DNA of 64,000 nt from Desulfovibrio piger (GTDB taxonomy: Bacteria; Desulfobacterota; Desulfovibrionia; Desulfovibrionales; Desulfovibrionaceae). The notes beneath the pieces are model-generated. The model worked only from the letters and a program-made list of their open reading frames with translations. It searched no databases and had not been told where the DNA came from. How positions within the stretch are numbered: position 1 is the stretch's first letter; each line of letters begins with the position of its first letter. A program made the translations under genes and the position numbers. This document shows, one piece after another, positions 52,330 through 61,944 of this stretch. The stretch is taken from NCBI RefSeq assembly GCF_951793255.1, contig NZ_OX636706.1, positions 644,001 through 708,000 on the forward strand, given 5' to 3'.

Positions 52330-52469
52330 GGACGTCCTCCGGCGTTCCGGGCATCACACCGGCCCCGAAGAGCCGGACGGACGCCCGGAAGGAACAGGAG
52401 CCCCATGCACGGGGAACGGCGGTACGGCGTCTTCCCCCTGCGGGCGCCTGTCCCGGCCGGGAAAGCGCC

Positions 52470-54149
52470 CTAGACTTTCTTGTACATGGCGCCGCTGTCG
52501 GCGGAGCTCACCATGCTGGCGTAACGGCGCAGCACGGGATAGGGGCATTCCTTCTGCGGCGGCACCAGCTCGGCGCGACGGCGGGCCAGTTCGGCTTCGT
52601 CCACCAGCAGGTCCAGCTTGCGGTTGGGGATGTCCACCAGGATGCGGTCGCCGTCACGCACCAGGGCGATGGGGCCACCGTTGGCGGCTTCGGGCGAGAT
52701 GTGGCCGATGGCCGCACCGTTGGTACCGCCGGAGAAACGGCCGTCGGTGAACAGGGCCACGTCCTTGCCCAGGCCCATGCCGGTGATGGCGGCGGTGGGG
52801 GACAGCATCTCGCGCATGCCGGGGCCGCCCTTGGGACCTTCGTAACGCACCACCACGCCGTCGCCGGGCTTGATCTTGCCGTCGAGGATGGCGTGCATGG
52901 CGTCTTCTTCGCTCTCGAACACGCGGGCGGTCACTTCGCGGCGCATCATTTCGGGCGCCACGGCGGACTGCTTGACAACGGCGCCGTCAGGGGCCAGCGA
53001 GCCGCGCAGGATGGCGATGCCGCCTTCCTTGGAGTAAGCGTTGTCGATGGTGTGGATCACGTCCGTATCCAGGATATGGGCGTTGCGATCCTTCAGGTTC
53101 TCGCCCACGGTCTTGCCGGTGACGGTCATGCAGTCCTTGCGGATCAGATCCAGCTTGTCCAGCTCGCTCATGACGGCCGGGATGCCGCCGGCGTTCTCCA
53201 GATCCACCATGTAGTGGTGGCCGGCGGGGGAAAGCTTGCAGAGGTTGGGGCTCTTGCGGCTCACTTCGTCGAAGACGGACAGGTCGATGTCCAGACCGGC
53301 TTCATGGAAGATGGCGGGCAGGTGCAGGGTGGTGTTGGTGGAGCAGCCCAGGGCCATGTCCACGGCGATGGCATTTTCCACGGCGCCGCGGGTGACGATG
53401 TCGCGGGGACGGATGTTGCGCTTCACCAGATCCATGACGCGCATGCCGGCCTGCTTGGCCAGACGCACACGGGCCGCATGCACGGCCGGGATGGTGCCGT
53501 TGCCGGGCAGGGCCACACCGATGGTCTCGGCCAGGCAGTTCATGGAGTTGGCCGTGAACATGCCCGCACAGGAACCGCAGCCGGGACAGGCGCGTTCTTC
53601 CCACTGGGTCAGTTCTTCTTCGCTCATCTGGCCGTTGCGCACGCGGCCCACGCCCTCGAACAGGGTGATGAGGTCGCCCTGCTTGCCGGGGGTCAGGGTA
53701 CCGGGCAGCATGGGGCCGCCGGAGACCAGCACCGAGGGGATGTTCAGGCGCATCATGGCCATGAGCATGCCGGGCACGCACTTGTCGCAGTTGGGGATGA
53801 AGACCAGGGCGTCGAAGGCATGGGCGCGGGCCATGATCTCGATGGAGTCGGCGATGAACTCGCGCGAAGGCAGGGAGAAACGCATGCCTTCGTGGTTCAT
53901 GGCGATGCCGTCGCACACGGCGATGGCGGGGAATTCCAGGGGGGTGCCGCCGGCCATGCGCACACCGGCCTTGACGGCCTCGGCCAGCTTGCCCAGGTGC
54001 AGGTGGCCGGGCACCACTTCACTGGCGGCGTTGACCACGCCCACCAGAGGACGTTCCATTTCCTCGCGGGTCAGGCCCAGGGCATAAAGCAGGGAACGGT
54101 GAGGGGCCTTTTCCAGGCCGGATTTCATTTTTTTGCTGTTCTCTTCCAT
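52470..54149 (-). CDS. ilvD: Dihydroxy-acid dehydratase
   Basis: A 559-residue Fe-S dehydratase of valine, leucine and isoleucine biosynthesis, converting dihydroxy acids to 2-keto acids. Cluster cysteines are in [11 protein letters not shown] and [20 protein letters not shown]; other motifs are [13 protein letters not shown] and [15 protein letters not shown] 54149 is preceded by AAGGAT. It appears monocistronic. Confidence 0.97.
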   Translation of the reverse strand: MEENSKKMKSGLEKAPHRSLLYALGLTREEMERPLVGVVNAASEVVPGHLHLGKLAEAVKAGVRMAGGTPLEFPAIAVCDGIAMNHEGMRFSLPSREFIADSIEIMARAHAFDALVFIPNCDKCVPGMLMAMMRLNIPSVLVSGGPMLPGTLTPGKQGDLITLFEGVGRVRNGQMSEEELTQWEERACPGCGSCAGMFTANSMNCLAETIGVALPGNGTIPAVHAARVRLAKQAGMRVMDLVKRNIRPRDIVTRGAVENAIAVDMALGCSTNTTLHLPAIFHEAGLDIDLSVFDEVSRKSPNLCKLSPAGHHYMVDLENAGGIPAVMSELDKLDLIRKDCMTVTGKTVGENLKDRNAHILDTDVIHTIDNAYSKEGGIAILRGSLAPDGAVVKQSAVAPEMMRREVTARVFESEEDAMHAILDGKIKPGDGVVVRYEGPKGGPGMREMLSPTAAITGMGLGKDVALFTDGRFSGGTNGAAIGHISPEAANGGPIALVRDGDRILVDIPNRKLDLLVDEAELARRRAELVPPQKECPYPVLRRYASMVSSADSGAMYKKV

Positions 54150-54489
54150 GACGGTATCCTTTGGACGTTTGTCAGCGGCCCGCGCGGCGGCAGAAGGCCG
54201 CAAAAGGATCGCGCGGGGATCTTGTGCATGGGCGTCACGGGGGCAGCGGCGCGGCAGCCCGCCGCATGGTGGCGTTGAGGGCGGGGCGGGACCGCCGGTA
54301 AGGCGGCCGCTCCCGGAGCGGCTGGGCCGCGTCCTCCGGTGCGCTGTTTGTGCGTGCGCTCAATGTTTTTTCATACGCAAAAAGCCGGAGGCCGTAAACA
54401 CTTGTCCCCGGCAGGCAGCCGGTCCGCAGGGCACGCCGCGCCCCATTCCCGGCTTGTGGCACGCCGCAAAGTGGGCTAGGTTTTCCCGC
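54150..54489. other. Divergent intergenic region ilvD / flippase
   Basis: About 340 bp with no gene. It must hold both promoters; I see no clear attenuator, T-box or operator. Several short GC inverted repeats lie between 54255 and 54330. Confidence 0.5.
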
Positions 54490-56061
54490 ATGGAAAACAG
54501 GACGACTCCCCCCTCCACGCCAAGCCTGGCGCGTCGCTATATATGCAAGCTGCTGGCCAACGTGGCTTCCGTGCCGGTCTATCTGGCCATGGAAGCCATC
54601 CTGCCCCGTGCCCTGGGCCCGGCCATGTACGGCAATTACAGTTTTGCCACCAACTTTTTCCAGCAGCTGTTCATGTTCCTGGACATGGGCACGTCCACCT
54701 GCTTCTACAATGCCCTGTCCCGGCGCCAGTCCGAAACGGGCCTCATCAGCTTCTACATGCGGCTCAGCCTGCTTATCGCCGTCATCAGCCTGCTCATCGC
54801 CGGCGCCATGCAGGTGCCCCTCGTCGGCAACTGGCTCATGCCCGACGTGCCCCTGTGGCTGGCCCCGCTGGCCGCCATCTGGGCCTTTCTGACCTGGTGG
54901 GGCCGCGTGCTCCGCTCCATGAACGATGCCGTGGGCGCCACCGTGCAGTCCGAGATGGTGCGCACCGTGGTCTCGCTCTCGGCCGTGTTTCTGCTCATCG
55001 GCCTGTTCCTGCTGGACTGGCTGAACATCTTCAGCCTTTTCGGCCAGCAATACGCCATGCTGGGCGTCACGGCCCTGGGCTACTGGATCGTCACCCGGCG
55101 CCACTGGGAGCGCTGCTACGGCGGCCCGGACGCCACCTTCTGCCTGCGCCTGAGTGCCGACAGCAACAAGGCCTACCGTCACGAATTCTTCACCTACAGC
55201 CATCCGCTCTTCGTCCAGGCCCTGCTCATCTTCCTCATGGCCGCCGCGGAGCGCTGGCTGCTGCAGTGGTTCGACGGCAGCGCCGAACAGGGCTATTTCG
55301 CCCTGGGCCACAAGGTCTGTCTGGCCTGTCTGATGTTCGTCTCGGCCATGACGCCGCTGGTCATGCGCGAGCTCTCCATCGCCTGGGGGCAGCGCGACCT
55401 CCAGCTCATGGGCCGCCTGGTCAACCGCTTCGCCCCCCTGATCTATGCCGTGGCCGCCTACTTCGCCTGCTTCAGCATGGCCGAGGGCCCGGCCCTGGTG
55501 CGCATCTTCGGGGGCGCGGAGTTCACCGCCGCCATCCTGCCCGTGCAGATCATGGCCCTCTACCCCCTGCACCAGTCCTATCTGCAGCTGGCCAGCTCCG
55601 TGTTCCACGCCTCGGGCCGTACCCGCGAACTGCGCAACCTCACCCTGCTGGAATGCGTCTACGGCATGACCACGGCCTGGTTCCTGCTGGCGCCCGAAGC
55701 TTACGGCGGCCTGCATCTGGGGGCCGTGGGCCTGTCCATCAAGACCATCGCCGTGCAGTGCGTGACCGTCAATATCTGCCTCTGGCGCGCCTCGCGCTTC
55801 GTGCCCATCCGACTGCTGCCCATCATGCTGCACGAGATCTGGTGTGTGCTGGTGCTGGCCGCCGTGGCCTTTGCCTGCCGCGAGCTCACCCTCATGCTGG
55901 GCCTGGGCGGCATCGACTCCCTGCTGCGCTTCCTGATCTCCGGCGTCGTCTACACCCTGGCCGCCGCGCTCACGGCCCTGCTCATCCCCCAGCTGCTGGG
56001 CATGAGCCGCGCCGAGATGGACGAAAAGATCCGGAAGCTGCGTGCCCGCCTGGGACGCTGA
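54490..56061 (+). CDS. Polysaccharide flippase (Wzx/MATE-like)
   Basis: A 523-residue membrane protein with about 13-14 helices of the oligosaccharide flippase type. The N-terminus has ILPRALGPAMYGNYSFATNFFQQL, typical of Wzx-like proteins; the middle has SHPLFVQALLIFLMAAAERWLLQWF and ALGHKVCLACLMFVSAMTPLVMREL (given in parts). It probably moves lipid-linked oligosaccharides across the inner membrane. It stands alone rather than in a glycan cluster. Confidence 0.82.
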   Translation: MENRTTPPSTPSLARRYICKLLANVASVPVYLAMEAILPRALGPAMYGNYSFATNFFQQLFMFLDMGTSTCFYNALSRRQSETGLISFYMRLSLLIAVISLLIAGAMQVPLVGNWLMPDVPLWLAPLAAIWAFLTWWGRVLRSMNDAVGATVQSEMVRTVVSLSAVFLLIGLFLLDWLNIFSLFGQQYAMLGVTALGYWIVTRRHWERCYGGPDATFCLRLSADSNKAYRHEFFTYSHPLFVQALLIFLMAAAERWLLQWFDGSAEQGYFALGHKVCLACLMFVSAMTPLVMRELSIAWGQRDLQLMGRLVNRFAPLIYAVAAYFACFSMAEGPALVRIFGGAEFTAAILPVQIMALYPLHQSYLQLASSVFHASGRTRELRNLTLLECVYGMTTAWFLLAPEAYGGLHLGAVGLSIKTIAVQCVTVNICLWRASRFVPIRLLPIMLHEIWCVLVLAAVAFACRELTLMLGLGGIDSLLRFLISGVVYTLAAALTALLIPQLLGMSRAEMDEKIRKLRARLGR

Positions 56062-56091
56062 TCCCGCTCCCCGCACGCCATCACCCAAACG

Positions 56092-56123
56092 AAAAGAGCC
56101 GCCGAAATTTCGGCGGCTCTTTT
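56092..56123. terminator. Bidirectional terminator, perfect palindrome
   Basis: A 32-bp perfect palindrome (16-bp arms meeting at 56107/56108) with A4 and T4 ends, between the flippase (+) and the aldolase gene (-). Confidence 0.9.
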
Positions 56124-56144
56124 ACGATGACGTCCGGGATAACG

Positions 56145-57059
56145 CTACAGAAGCGCCAGAAGGCCGTCTATCATGCCCTTCAGCCTGGCAGCGGCCTCTT
56201 CGCGTCCTGCGGTCTCGCCGGCGCCCAAAGGCAGCTTGGGAGCCCCCATGGCATAGCCGCGCACCTCAAGGGCCAGCTTGAAGCCCGCCGGGAACGGCAT
56301 GGCCTGCATCATGGCGCGGGCAACGGGCACCATCTTCTTCTGCAGGAACAGGGCCCGTTCGTGGTCCCCTTCCTTCCAGAGCCGGTAGATGGCGGACATA
56401 TACTCAGGCAGCACGGCGCAGGTGGCCGTAAAGCAGCCATAGCCCCCCATGTCCAGCGTGGCCAGCAGGGCTTCTTCCCGGCCCGTCAGGAAATGGGCCT
56501 TGCTGCCGGCCCTCTCGATGGCATCCATATAGTTGACCATGTCGATGAGAGAGCCGCTGGAGTCCTTGATGCCCACGACATTGGGCTCCTTGGCGAGGCG
56601 GCAGATCACATCATACGGGATCGAAGGCGAGAACAGGGGGATGTTGTACAGGATGACGGGCAGTCCTCCCAGTTCTTCCGAGCGTACGACCTGCAGGAAG
56701 TAGGCAGCCAGGGAATCCGGCGTAAGGTGATAAAAATAGGGCGACATCAGGACGACCCCATCACAGCCGCATTCACGGGCATGCTTGCCGAGAGCCATGG
56801 CTTCCTGGGGAGCGCAGCCGGGGATGCCCGGCAGGACAGCCACCCGGCCGCGGGCCTGATCTTTGACGATATCCATCAGGCGACAGCGCGAGGCGAAATC
56901 CATGGCAACGGATTCCCCGCTGGAACTCACGGGAAAGATACCGTCCAGCCCGCCTTCTATCTGCATTTCCACCAGCTGGCGGTTGACCTCCTCGTTCAGA
57001 CTCCCGTCTGCCGAAAAGGCCGTCAGCATGGCCGAATAAACTCCCGCCGGATAAAACAT
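56145..57059 (-). CDS. DHDPS/NAL-family aldolase (probable 2-keto-3-deoxy sugar acid aldolase)
   Basis: A 304-residue class I aldolase of the DapA family. The Schiff-base Lys is in VVGIKDSSGS, the catalytic Tyr in VILYNIPLFS, and the GxxGE-like pyruvate motif appears as PVSSSGES. The context (mandelate-racemase-type dehydratase, SDR, epimerase, MFS and IclR genes) argues for cleavage of a 2-keto-3-deoxy acid rather than lysine synthesis. ATG 57059 has AAGGAGCA upstream. It is the last gene of the operon. Confidence 0.85.
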   Translation of the reverse strand: MFYPAGVYSAMLTAFSADGSLNEEVNRQLVEMQIEGGLDGIFPVSSSGESVAMDFASRCRLMDIVKDQARGRVAVLPGIPGCAPQEAMALGKHARECGCDGVVLMSPYFYHLTPDSLAAYFLQVVRSEELGGLPVILYNIPLFSPSIPYDVICRLAKEPNVVGIKDSSGSLIDMVNYMDAIERAGSKAHFLTGREEALLATLDMGGYGCFTATCAVLPEYMSAIYRLWKEGDHERALFLQKKMVPVARAMMQAMPFPAGFKLALEVRGYAMGAPKLPLGAGETAGREEAAARLKGMIDGLLALL

Positions 57060-57072
57060 TGTCTGCTCCTTC

Positions 57073-57870
57073 CTAAAGTTGTTTGTCCTCAAACGTTCCC
57101 GGATAGCTTCCCCCCAAGGCGGAAGTGATGCCCCGGGCAGCCTTGCGCAGCTCTGCCCGCAGTCCGGGCAGGCTGGCATCCCCCATCTGCAGCAGCGGGC
57201 CGGAGATACTGACGGCTGCGGTCACATGGCCATCCACGGAAAAGACCGGCATGGCCATGCAGCGTATCCCCAGTCCGTCTTCCTCATTATCCATGGCACA
57301 TCCCTGGCGGCGGATGTCCGCCAGATGATTCAGCAGCACATCGCTGCTGGTGATCGTATGGACGGTGATGGGTTCGAGATGCAGACGGCTCACGATATTC
57401 TTCTGCTCTTCAAGAGGTTGCCAGGCGAGCAGTGTCTTTCCTATCCCGGAAGAGTAAAGAGAGATCCTCTTGCCTTCCCAGGAGTTGATCTGAAGGGCAC
57501 TGTTCATGGGCTGCAACTTGATGAGATAAAACGCCTCTGTTCCGTCAAGGCAACCAAGATGGCACGTCAGATCAACGGTATTCCGCAATTTTTCAAGATA
57601 GGGCATGGCCTGGTCCCGCAAATTGATGCGGCCCGCAGCTATTATCCCGATCTCATAGAGCTTGAAGCCGAGCGCATAGGTCTTGCTCTGCGGCAGCAGA
57701 CGCACATAGCCAACATCCAGCAAGGACTGCAGCAGCACATAGGCGCTGGTCTTGGGGATGGACAAGTCACGCACGATGGTCTGCAAGGTGGCTTCATTGT
57801 GCGCAAGATAGTCGAGCAACTGGGAAATACGCCCCACAAGCGGATTACGGTATCCTTTCGATTGCGTCAT
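57073..57870 (-). CDS. IclR-family transcriptional regulator
   Basis: A 265-residue regulator. The N-terminal winged helix is RISQLLDYLAHNEATLQTIV plus SIPKTSAYVLLQSLLDVGYV. The C-terminal ligand domain has ISLYSSGIGKTLLAW, HLADIRRQGCAMDNEEDGLGIRC (in parts) and AAVSISGP, as in KdgR-like proteins. It sits within the operon, 13 bp before the aldolase, and probably senses a pathway sugar acid. Confidence 0.92.
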   Translation of the reverse strand: MTQSKGYRNPLVGRISQLLDYLAHNEATLQTIVRDLSIPKTSAYVLLQSLLDVGYVRLLPQSKTYALGFKLYEIGIIAAGRINLRDQAMPYLEKLRNTVDLTCHLGCLDGTEAFYLIKLQPMNSALQINSWEGKRISLYSSGIGKTLLAWQPLEEQKNIVSRLHLEPITVHTITSSDVLLNHLADIRRQGCAMDNEEDGLGIRCMAMPVFSVDGHVTAAVSISGPLLQMGDASLPGLRAELRKAARGITSALGGSYPGTFEDKQL

Positions 57871-58251
57871 GACGGCTTCCTGAGATTACTTGTAGTAAGA
57901 TCCGTTCTTTATGGCCAGCTTACGTAATCCAGAAATAACAAAGACAAGGATCAGCGTCGATACAGGAAGGATGTAGAACCCGTTTTTCAGGTCGCCGGAA
58001 AGGTCACCGATCAGGCCCATGAACAGAGGAGCATTGGCGTAGCCGATGTAACCGATCAGAGCGATGATGATGAAGTAGCCAGCCTTGGCGCCCGGCTCCA
58101 TATCGGAGATGAGACCGGTGATCGACGGCCACATGGGACCGGCACAGATACCGGCAAGCGCCAGCGAAATATAAAATATTTCGATACCTTCCATAGTAAA
58201 CAGGAGGATGGCCGATGTAAAACCGCAGATCTGGGCGATATACATCATGTA

Positions 58252-59091
58252 GAAGTCATTTCATAATTCTGGAGAAAATTTAAGGTTTCGGTTAGTCTCA
58301 AAAAATGAGCAAAGCCGAAATGCTAACTGATGATCAATGGTTCAGAAAGAGCGCACAGGCGCAGGACGTCCACAAATTCATTCTGACAGAGAAGTTTTAA
58401 ATGGCGTCCTCTGGGTCTTGCGTACAGGCGCGGCATGGGCGGACTTACCGGACAGGTTTCCATCTTCCGCAACTTGCTATCGGAGATTCAGCAAATGGGT
58501 AAAAGATGGAAGGCTTCGAAAAATTCTGGAGTCTCTGGCCCGGCATCTTGAAGATAATGGCCTGATAAATCTGGAAGAATGCTTCATTGACGGCACATTC
58601 GTTGTCGCAAAAAAAGGGGCCCAAAAGTGGGAAAGACCAAGCGGGGCAAAGGTACGAAGCTCATGGTTATTGCTGACGCTTCTGGTTTACCTATCGCCGT
58701 GTACACGGATTCTGCTAACCCTCATGAAGTCAGACTTGTCCAGGCTACAATCAATGAAATTGTCACGTTGGGACGACCCCGAAGAATTATTGGGGATCGT
58801 GCCTATGACAGCGATCCGCTTGATGAAGCCCTTGCTTCTCAGGGAATTGAACTCATCGCGCCGCACCGCAAGAATCGTAAAAAGCCGGCGACGCAAGACG
58901 GACGGCTCTTGCGCCGTTACAAAAGAAGATGGAAAATTGAACGCCTTTTTGCGTGGCTTAACAAATTTAAAAAGGCAATAACTCGTTGGGAAAGGTGCGT
59001 TGAACGTTTTACGGCTCTTGTCCACCTTGCTTTTTCTATGATTTTGTTGAGAAGAGTTATAAAAATTGCCCATTAATTATGAAATGAGTTC
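58252..59091 (+). mobile_element. IS5-family (IS427-group-like) insertion sequence, 840 bp
   Basis: Terminal inverted repeats are 17 bp with one mismatch (GAAGTCATTTCATAATT left; GAACTCATTTCATAATT as the reverse complement of the right end). A 2-bp target duplication TA lies at 58250-58251 and 59092-59093. One transposase in two overlapping frames is carried. Size, ends, TA duplication and protein motifs fit the IS427 group. Confidence 0.92.
58305..59076 (+). pseudogene. IS5/IS427-type transposase, frameshift-fused, with damaged N-terminus
   Basis: The first frame (from ATG 58337) gives RPQIHSDREVLNGVLWVLRT and LINLEECFIDGTFVVAKK. The second frame gives GKTKRGKGTKLMVIADASG, IIGDRAYDSDPLDEALAS and RYKRRWKIERLFAWL (the DDE Asp and Glu motifs). 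An A7-G4 run at 58609-58619 is a slippery site where a -1 shift joins both. A separate start MSKAEMLTDDQW at 58305 is in a third frame, and the usual 8-10 residues linking it to KERTGAGRPQ are missing. This suggests a small deletion, so this copy may be unable to move itself. Confidence 0.78.
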
Positions 59092-59939
59092 TAGTAAGCG
59101 ATCTTCTTCCCGTTGAGCAACGCTGTTGTAAACCTTGTAAGACACATGAACAAGCCGAAGATGGCAAGACCAGTCGCTGCATACTGCTGGTTATCATGCA
59201 GATAGAGGCTGATATACGTCGCACTCCAGACATAGAACATGTTCTCGATGCCTGCGGAGACAAAGATCCCGATACTCAGCAGACGCCCGGCCGCCTTGGA
59301 GAACACGGCCTTCAGGGCTTCGCTGTAGCCGCCCTCTTCCGCTTCGACAGCAGGCAGGTCGGAGAACAGCAGGATGAAAGCCACGACGACGGGCATGATG
59401 GAGGTATACAGGAAGATCTGGCGCCAGGTCACACCGTGCTCCATGGCATAGCCGTACAGCAGGGGGATCAGGATGACGGCGATGGAGAACACGCCCTGGA
59501 TGGCGTTGAAGAACTTTTCCGTATTGTTCTCGGCCTGATGCAGGTTGGTGATGGTCTGGGCGATCAGGGATTCGACAAAGCCCGCCCCAAGGCCGGCCAG
59601 GATCACACCCGCAAGGAAGAAGGAATAGTTCCCCGACAGGGCAGACATGACGAAGCCGACGGCGATACCGAAACGCGACAGGACGAACAGGGTCTTGGCG
59701 CTGACCACCCGCAGAAGCTTGACCGTGATGACGAGGATAAAGAGGATGGCGTAGCTTCTGAGAGTCTCGATACTTCCTGCAGTCGCATAGTCGATGCTGA
59801 ATTCCTTGATAATCTGCGGCAACAGCGTCCCTGTGATGATGGCACAGATGGCATGGAAGAAAAGCAGAACCATCAATGAGATATCTGTTGCACGAAACCC
59901 TTTGAGTGCTTTCATGGCAGCCCTCCCTCTTGTAGGCTA

Positions 59940-61121
59940 CTAGATGACCGGTGATGTATAGATGTTCTTTCCGTCGACGCTCATTTCTACCGTACGCTGA
60001 TATTTCCTGATGGCCTCGGCACGCGGGACGACGCCCAGACCGGGAGCTTCCGGCAGGGAGATGGTCCCGTTGCCATCGAGCTGCATGGGCTGTTCCGTCA
60101 GATCCAGCGAAAGGTCGCTCGGCTGGAACGGGTATTCGCACAGCGTGCTGTCCGCCATGCCGGCAAAAGGCTGGATGGAGGCGCTCAGGGCAAGCTGGGT
60201 CGTAAAGGTGTGGTTCACGTAGCGCACATGCTGCTGCATGCAGGCCCTGGCCACGTCATGGGCCGCCGTGATGCCGCCGATGCGGCCGGTATCGATCTGG
60301 ACGAAGCCCAGGGAGGCGTAGCGCATCATGTGCTTTGCCATCTCGGGATTGTGGGCGCCCTCGCCACCGGCAAGGTTGACGGGCCCGGCCAGTTCCGCCA
60401 GGCGGGAGTAATAGTCGAAGTCATAGCTGGAGAACGGCTCTTCCAGCCACAGGACGCCCGCCGCCTTGAGCGAGGGCAGACGCCGCGCGGCCTCCTGCAC
60501 GGGATCTTCGGCCTGGGTCCAGACCGTCCCGGCGTCGACCATCAGCAGCACGTCCCTTCCGGCTTCCTTGCGGGCAAGTTCCAGATGGGCGATGTCCGTC
60601 TCAAGATCGCTGCCGTAGCCGCCCCAGCCCAGCTTGACCGCCCGGAAGCCCCTGCGCACGGCTTCCGCCACATTGGCCTGGGTCTGTTCCGGCGTCTCGC
60701 CGAACAGCATGGAGGCATAGGCGGTCTTGGGCAGGGCGCGGTCATAGCCCAGCAGGCTGTAGACGGGAGCCTGCTCTTTTTTCCCCAGCAGGTCCCAAAG
60801 GGCGATATCGATGCCGGACAGCGTGTGCGGCGCCTGGAGCAGGTCAAGGCAGTTGGCCTGGACCTTGCGGCGGATGCGCAGGATGTCGGCGGGAGAATCC
60901 ACGGACTCCCCTTCCAGCTGCGAACCGACGGATTTGCAGGCCGAGTGCGACATGGGGGTCACATAGGCCGCAATGGAGACCAGCGGCGAGGCTTCGCATT
61001 CCCCCCATCCTTCCAGGCCCCCCGCGCGGACGCGGACGAGAAGGGCATCCTGGCTGCCGTCACCGATGTCACGAATATGGGGCAGGGCAAGATAAAAGAA
61101 ATCAACAGATTCTATTTTCAT
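59940..61121 (-). CDS. Mandelate racemase/enolase-superfamily sugar acid dehydratase
   Basis: A 393-residue protein with the enolase-superfamily fold. The N-terminal capping domain has SGIDIALWDLLGKK. Barrel residues are Lys in RAVKLGWG, and metal ligands Asp in LMVDAGTVW, Glu in LWLEEPF and Glu in LAGGEGAHN. A His in YVNHTFT fits the mandelate racemase subgroup. The second Lys of the KxK motif is replaced by Gly. It likely dehydrates an aldonic acid to the 2-keto-3-deoxy acid cleaved by the operon's aldolase. Intact. Confidence 0.86.
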   Translation of the reverse strand: MKIESVDFFYLALPHIRDIGDGSQDALLVRVRAGGLEGWGECEASPLVSIAAYVTPMSHSACKSVGSQLEGESVDSPADILRIRRKVQANCLDLLQAPHTLSGIDIALWDLLGKKEQAPVYSLLGYDRALPKTAYASMLFGETPEQTQANVAEAVRRGFRAVKLGWGGYGSDLETDIAHLELARKEAGRDVLLMVDAGTVWTQAEDPVQEAARRLPSLKAAGVLWLEEPFSSYDFDYYSRLAELAGPVNLAGGEGAHNPEMAKHMMRYASLGFVQIDTGRIGGITAAHDVARACMQQHVRYVNHTFTTQLALSASIQPFAGMADSTLCEYPFQPSDLSLDLTEQPMQLDGNGTISLPEAPGLGVVPRAEAIRKYQRTVEMSVDGKNIYTSPVI

Positions 61122-61149
61122 GACGATCTCCCAGTACCACTGGGGTATG

Positions 61150-61178
61150 TTTTCCGGGCCGCCGGGCGGCCCGGAAAA
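61150..61178 (-). other. Intercistronic hairpin within the sugar-acid operon
   Basis: Perfect 13-bp arms (61150-61162 with 61166-61178), 3-nt loop, between the SDR stop and the dehydratase start. No T-run follows on the minus strand, so it is more likely an mRNA processing or stability element than a terminator. Confidence 0.55.
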
Positions 61179-61181
61179 GGA

Positions 61182-61944
61182 TTAGAAAGTGATGGTCAGG
61201 CCACCGTCCACATGGACGGTCTCACCGGTCATGTAGCTGGCGCCATCGCCGGCCAGGAAGTAGCAGACGCTGGCGATCTCTTCAGGCATGCAGGCCCGCT
61301 TGGCCGGCATGTGGTGGCCCGTCACATAGTTGTCGCGGAACCACTGGGTCTCCGTCTCGTCCACGCCGTTGGGGTCGAGGGCCATGGGCGTTTTGACGAA
61401 GCCCGGAGCGACGGCATTGATGTTGATGTTGAGCGGCGCCAGTTCCACAGCGCCGGCCCGCACCATCTGGGCCATGGCGGCCTTGGCCATGCTGTAGGCA
61501 CTGCTGCCCGCTTCCGCATGGTTCCAGTGGATGGAGGTCACGTGCACGATCTTGCCCCCGTTCTTCATCTTCTGGGCGGCAAGACGCGTCGTCAGCAGCG
61601 CCCCGTTGACCATGATGTCGAAGATGCTGCGCCATTCTTCCAGGGGCGTGTCCAGCATGGACGTACGACGGAACAGACCGGCGGAGCTCACCACGGCGTC
61701 GAGCTGCCCGCCCCAGGCCTCATCGATCAGGGCTCCGGCGCGATCCATGGTCTCCTGGCAGCTGAAGTCGCCCGCGCACACAAGGTGCTTGCCGGCGGGG
61801 AATTCCGACACCAGTTTTTCGAGGCTCTGCTGCCTTCTGGCATTGACCATGACATTCCAGCCATTGGCCGCGAACAGGCGGGCGGTCGCCTCACCGATGC
61901 CGGAGGCAGCTCCCGTGACAAAAACATTGCGTGTCGTGCTTCAT
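61182..61944 (-). pseudogene. Short-chain dehydrogenase/reductase with 1-nt frameshift near its start
   Basis: An SDR of about 253 residues. The Rossmann motif VTGAASGIGEATARLF is encoded in the main frame, with the active-site Tyr-Lys in SAYSMAKAAMAQ and the C-terminal GASYMTGETVHVDGG. The only good start (ATG 61944, after AGGAAGG) is in another frame and reads 17 codons to a stop. Removing one T from the minus-strand T5 run (plus coordinates 61920-61924) joins MKHDTQCF to VTGAASG. The ATG overlaps the upstream gene's stop (ATGA). The lesion is either real or a sequencing error; a shorter internal-start product would lack the NAD motif. Confidence 0.82.

Larger units (their letters stand above)
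57886..59915 (-). pseudogene. MFS transporter interrupted by an insertion sequence
   Basis: The N-terminal part (59915 to 59092; MKALKGFRATDISLMVLLFF through LLNGKKIAY) and the C-terminal part (58251 to 57886; MMYIAQICGF to the stop) flank an 840-bp insertion. Removing the insertion and one TA copy joins GKKIAY directly to YMMYIAQ in frame, giving a 395-residue MFS protein of about 12 helices. The transporter is therefore split by a single clean insertion and is presumably inactive. It would have imported the pathway substrate. Confidence 0.93.

Noticed and set aside
54470-54486. TGGCACG near the flippase start as a sigma-54 promoter
   Set aside because: The -12 half (TTGCW at correct spacing) is absent; the following bases are AAAGT.
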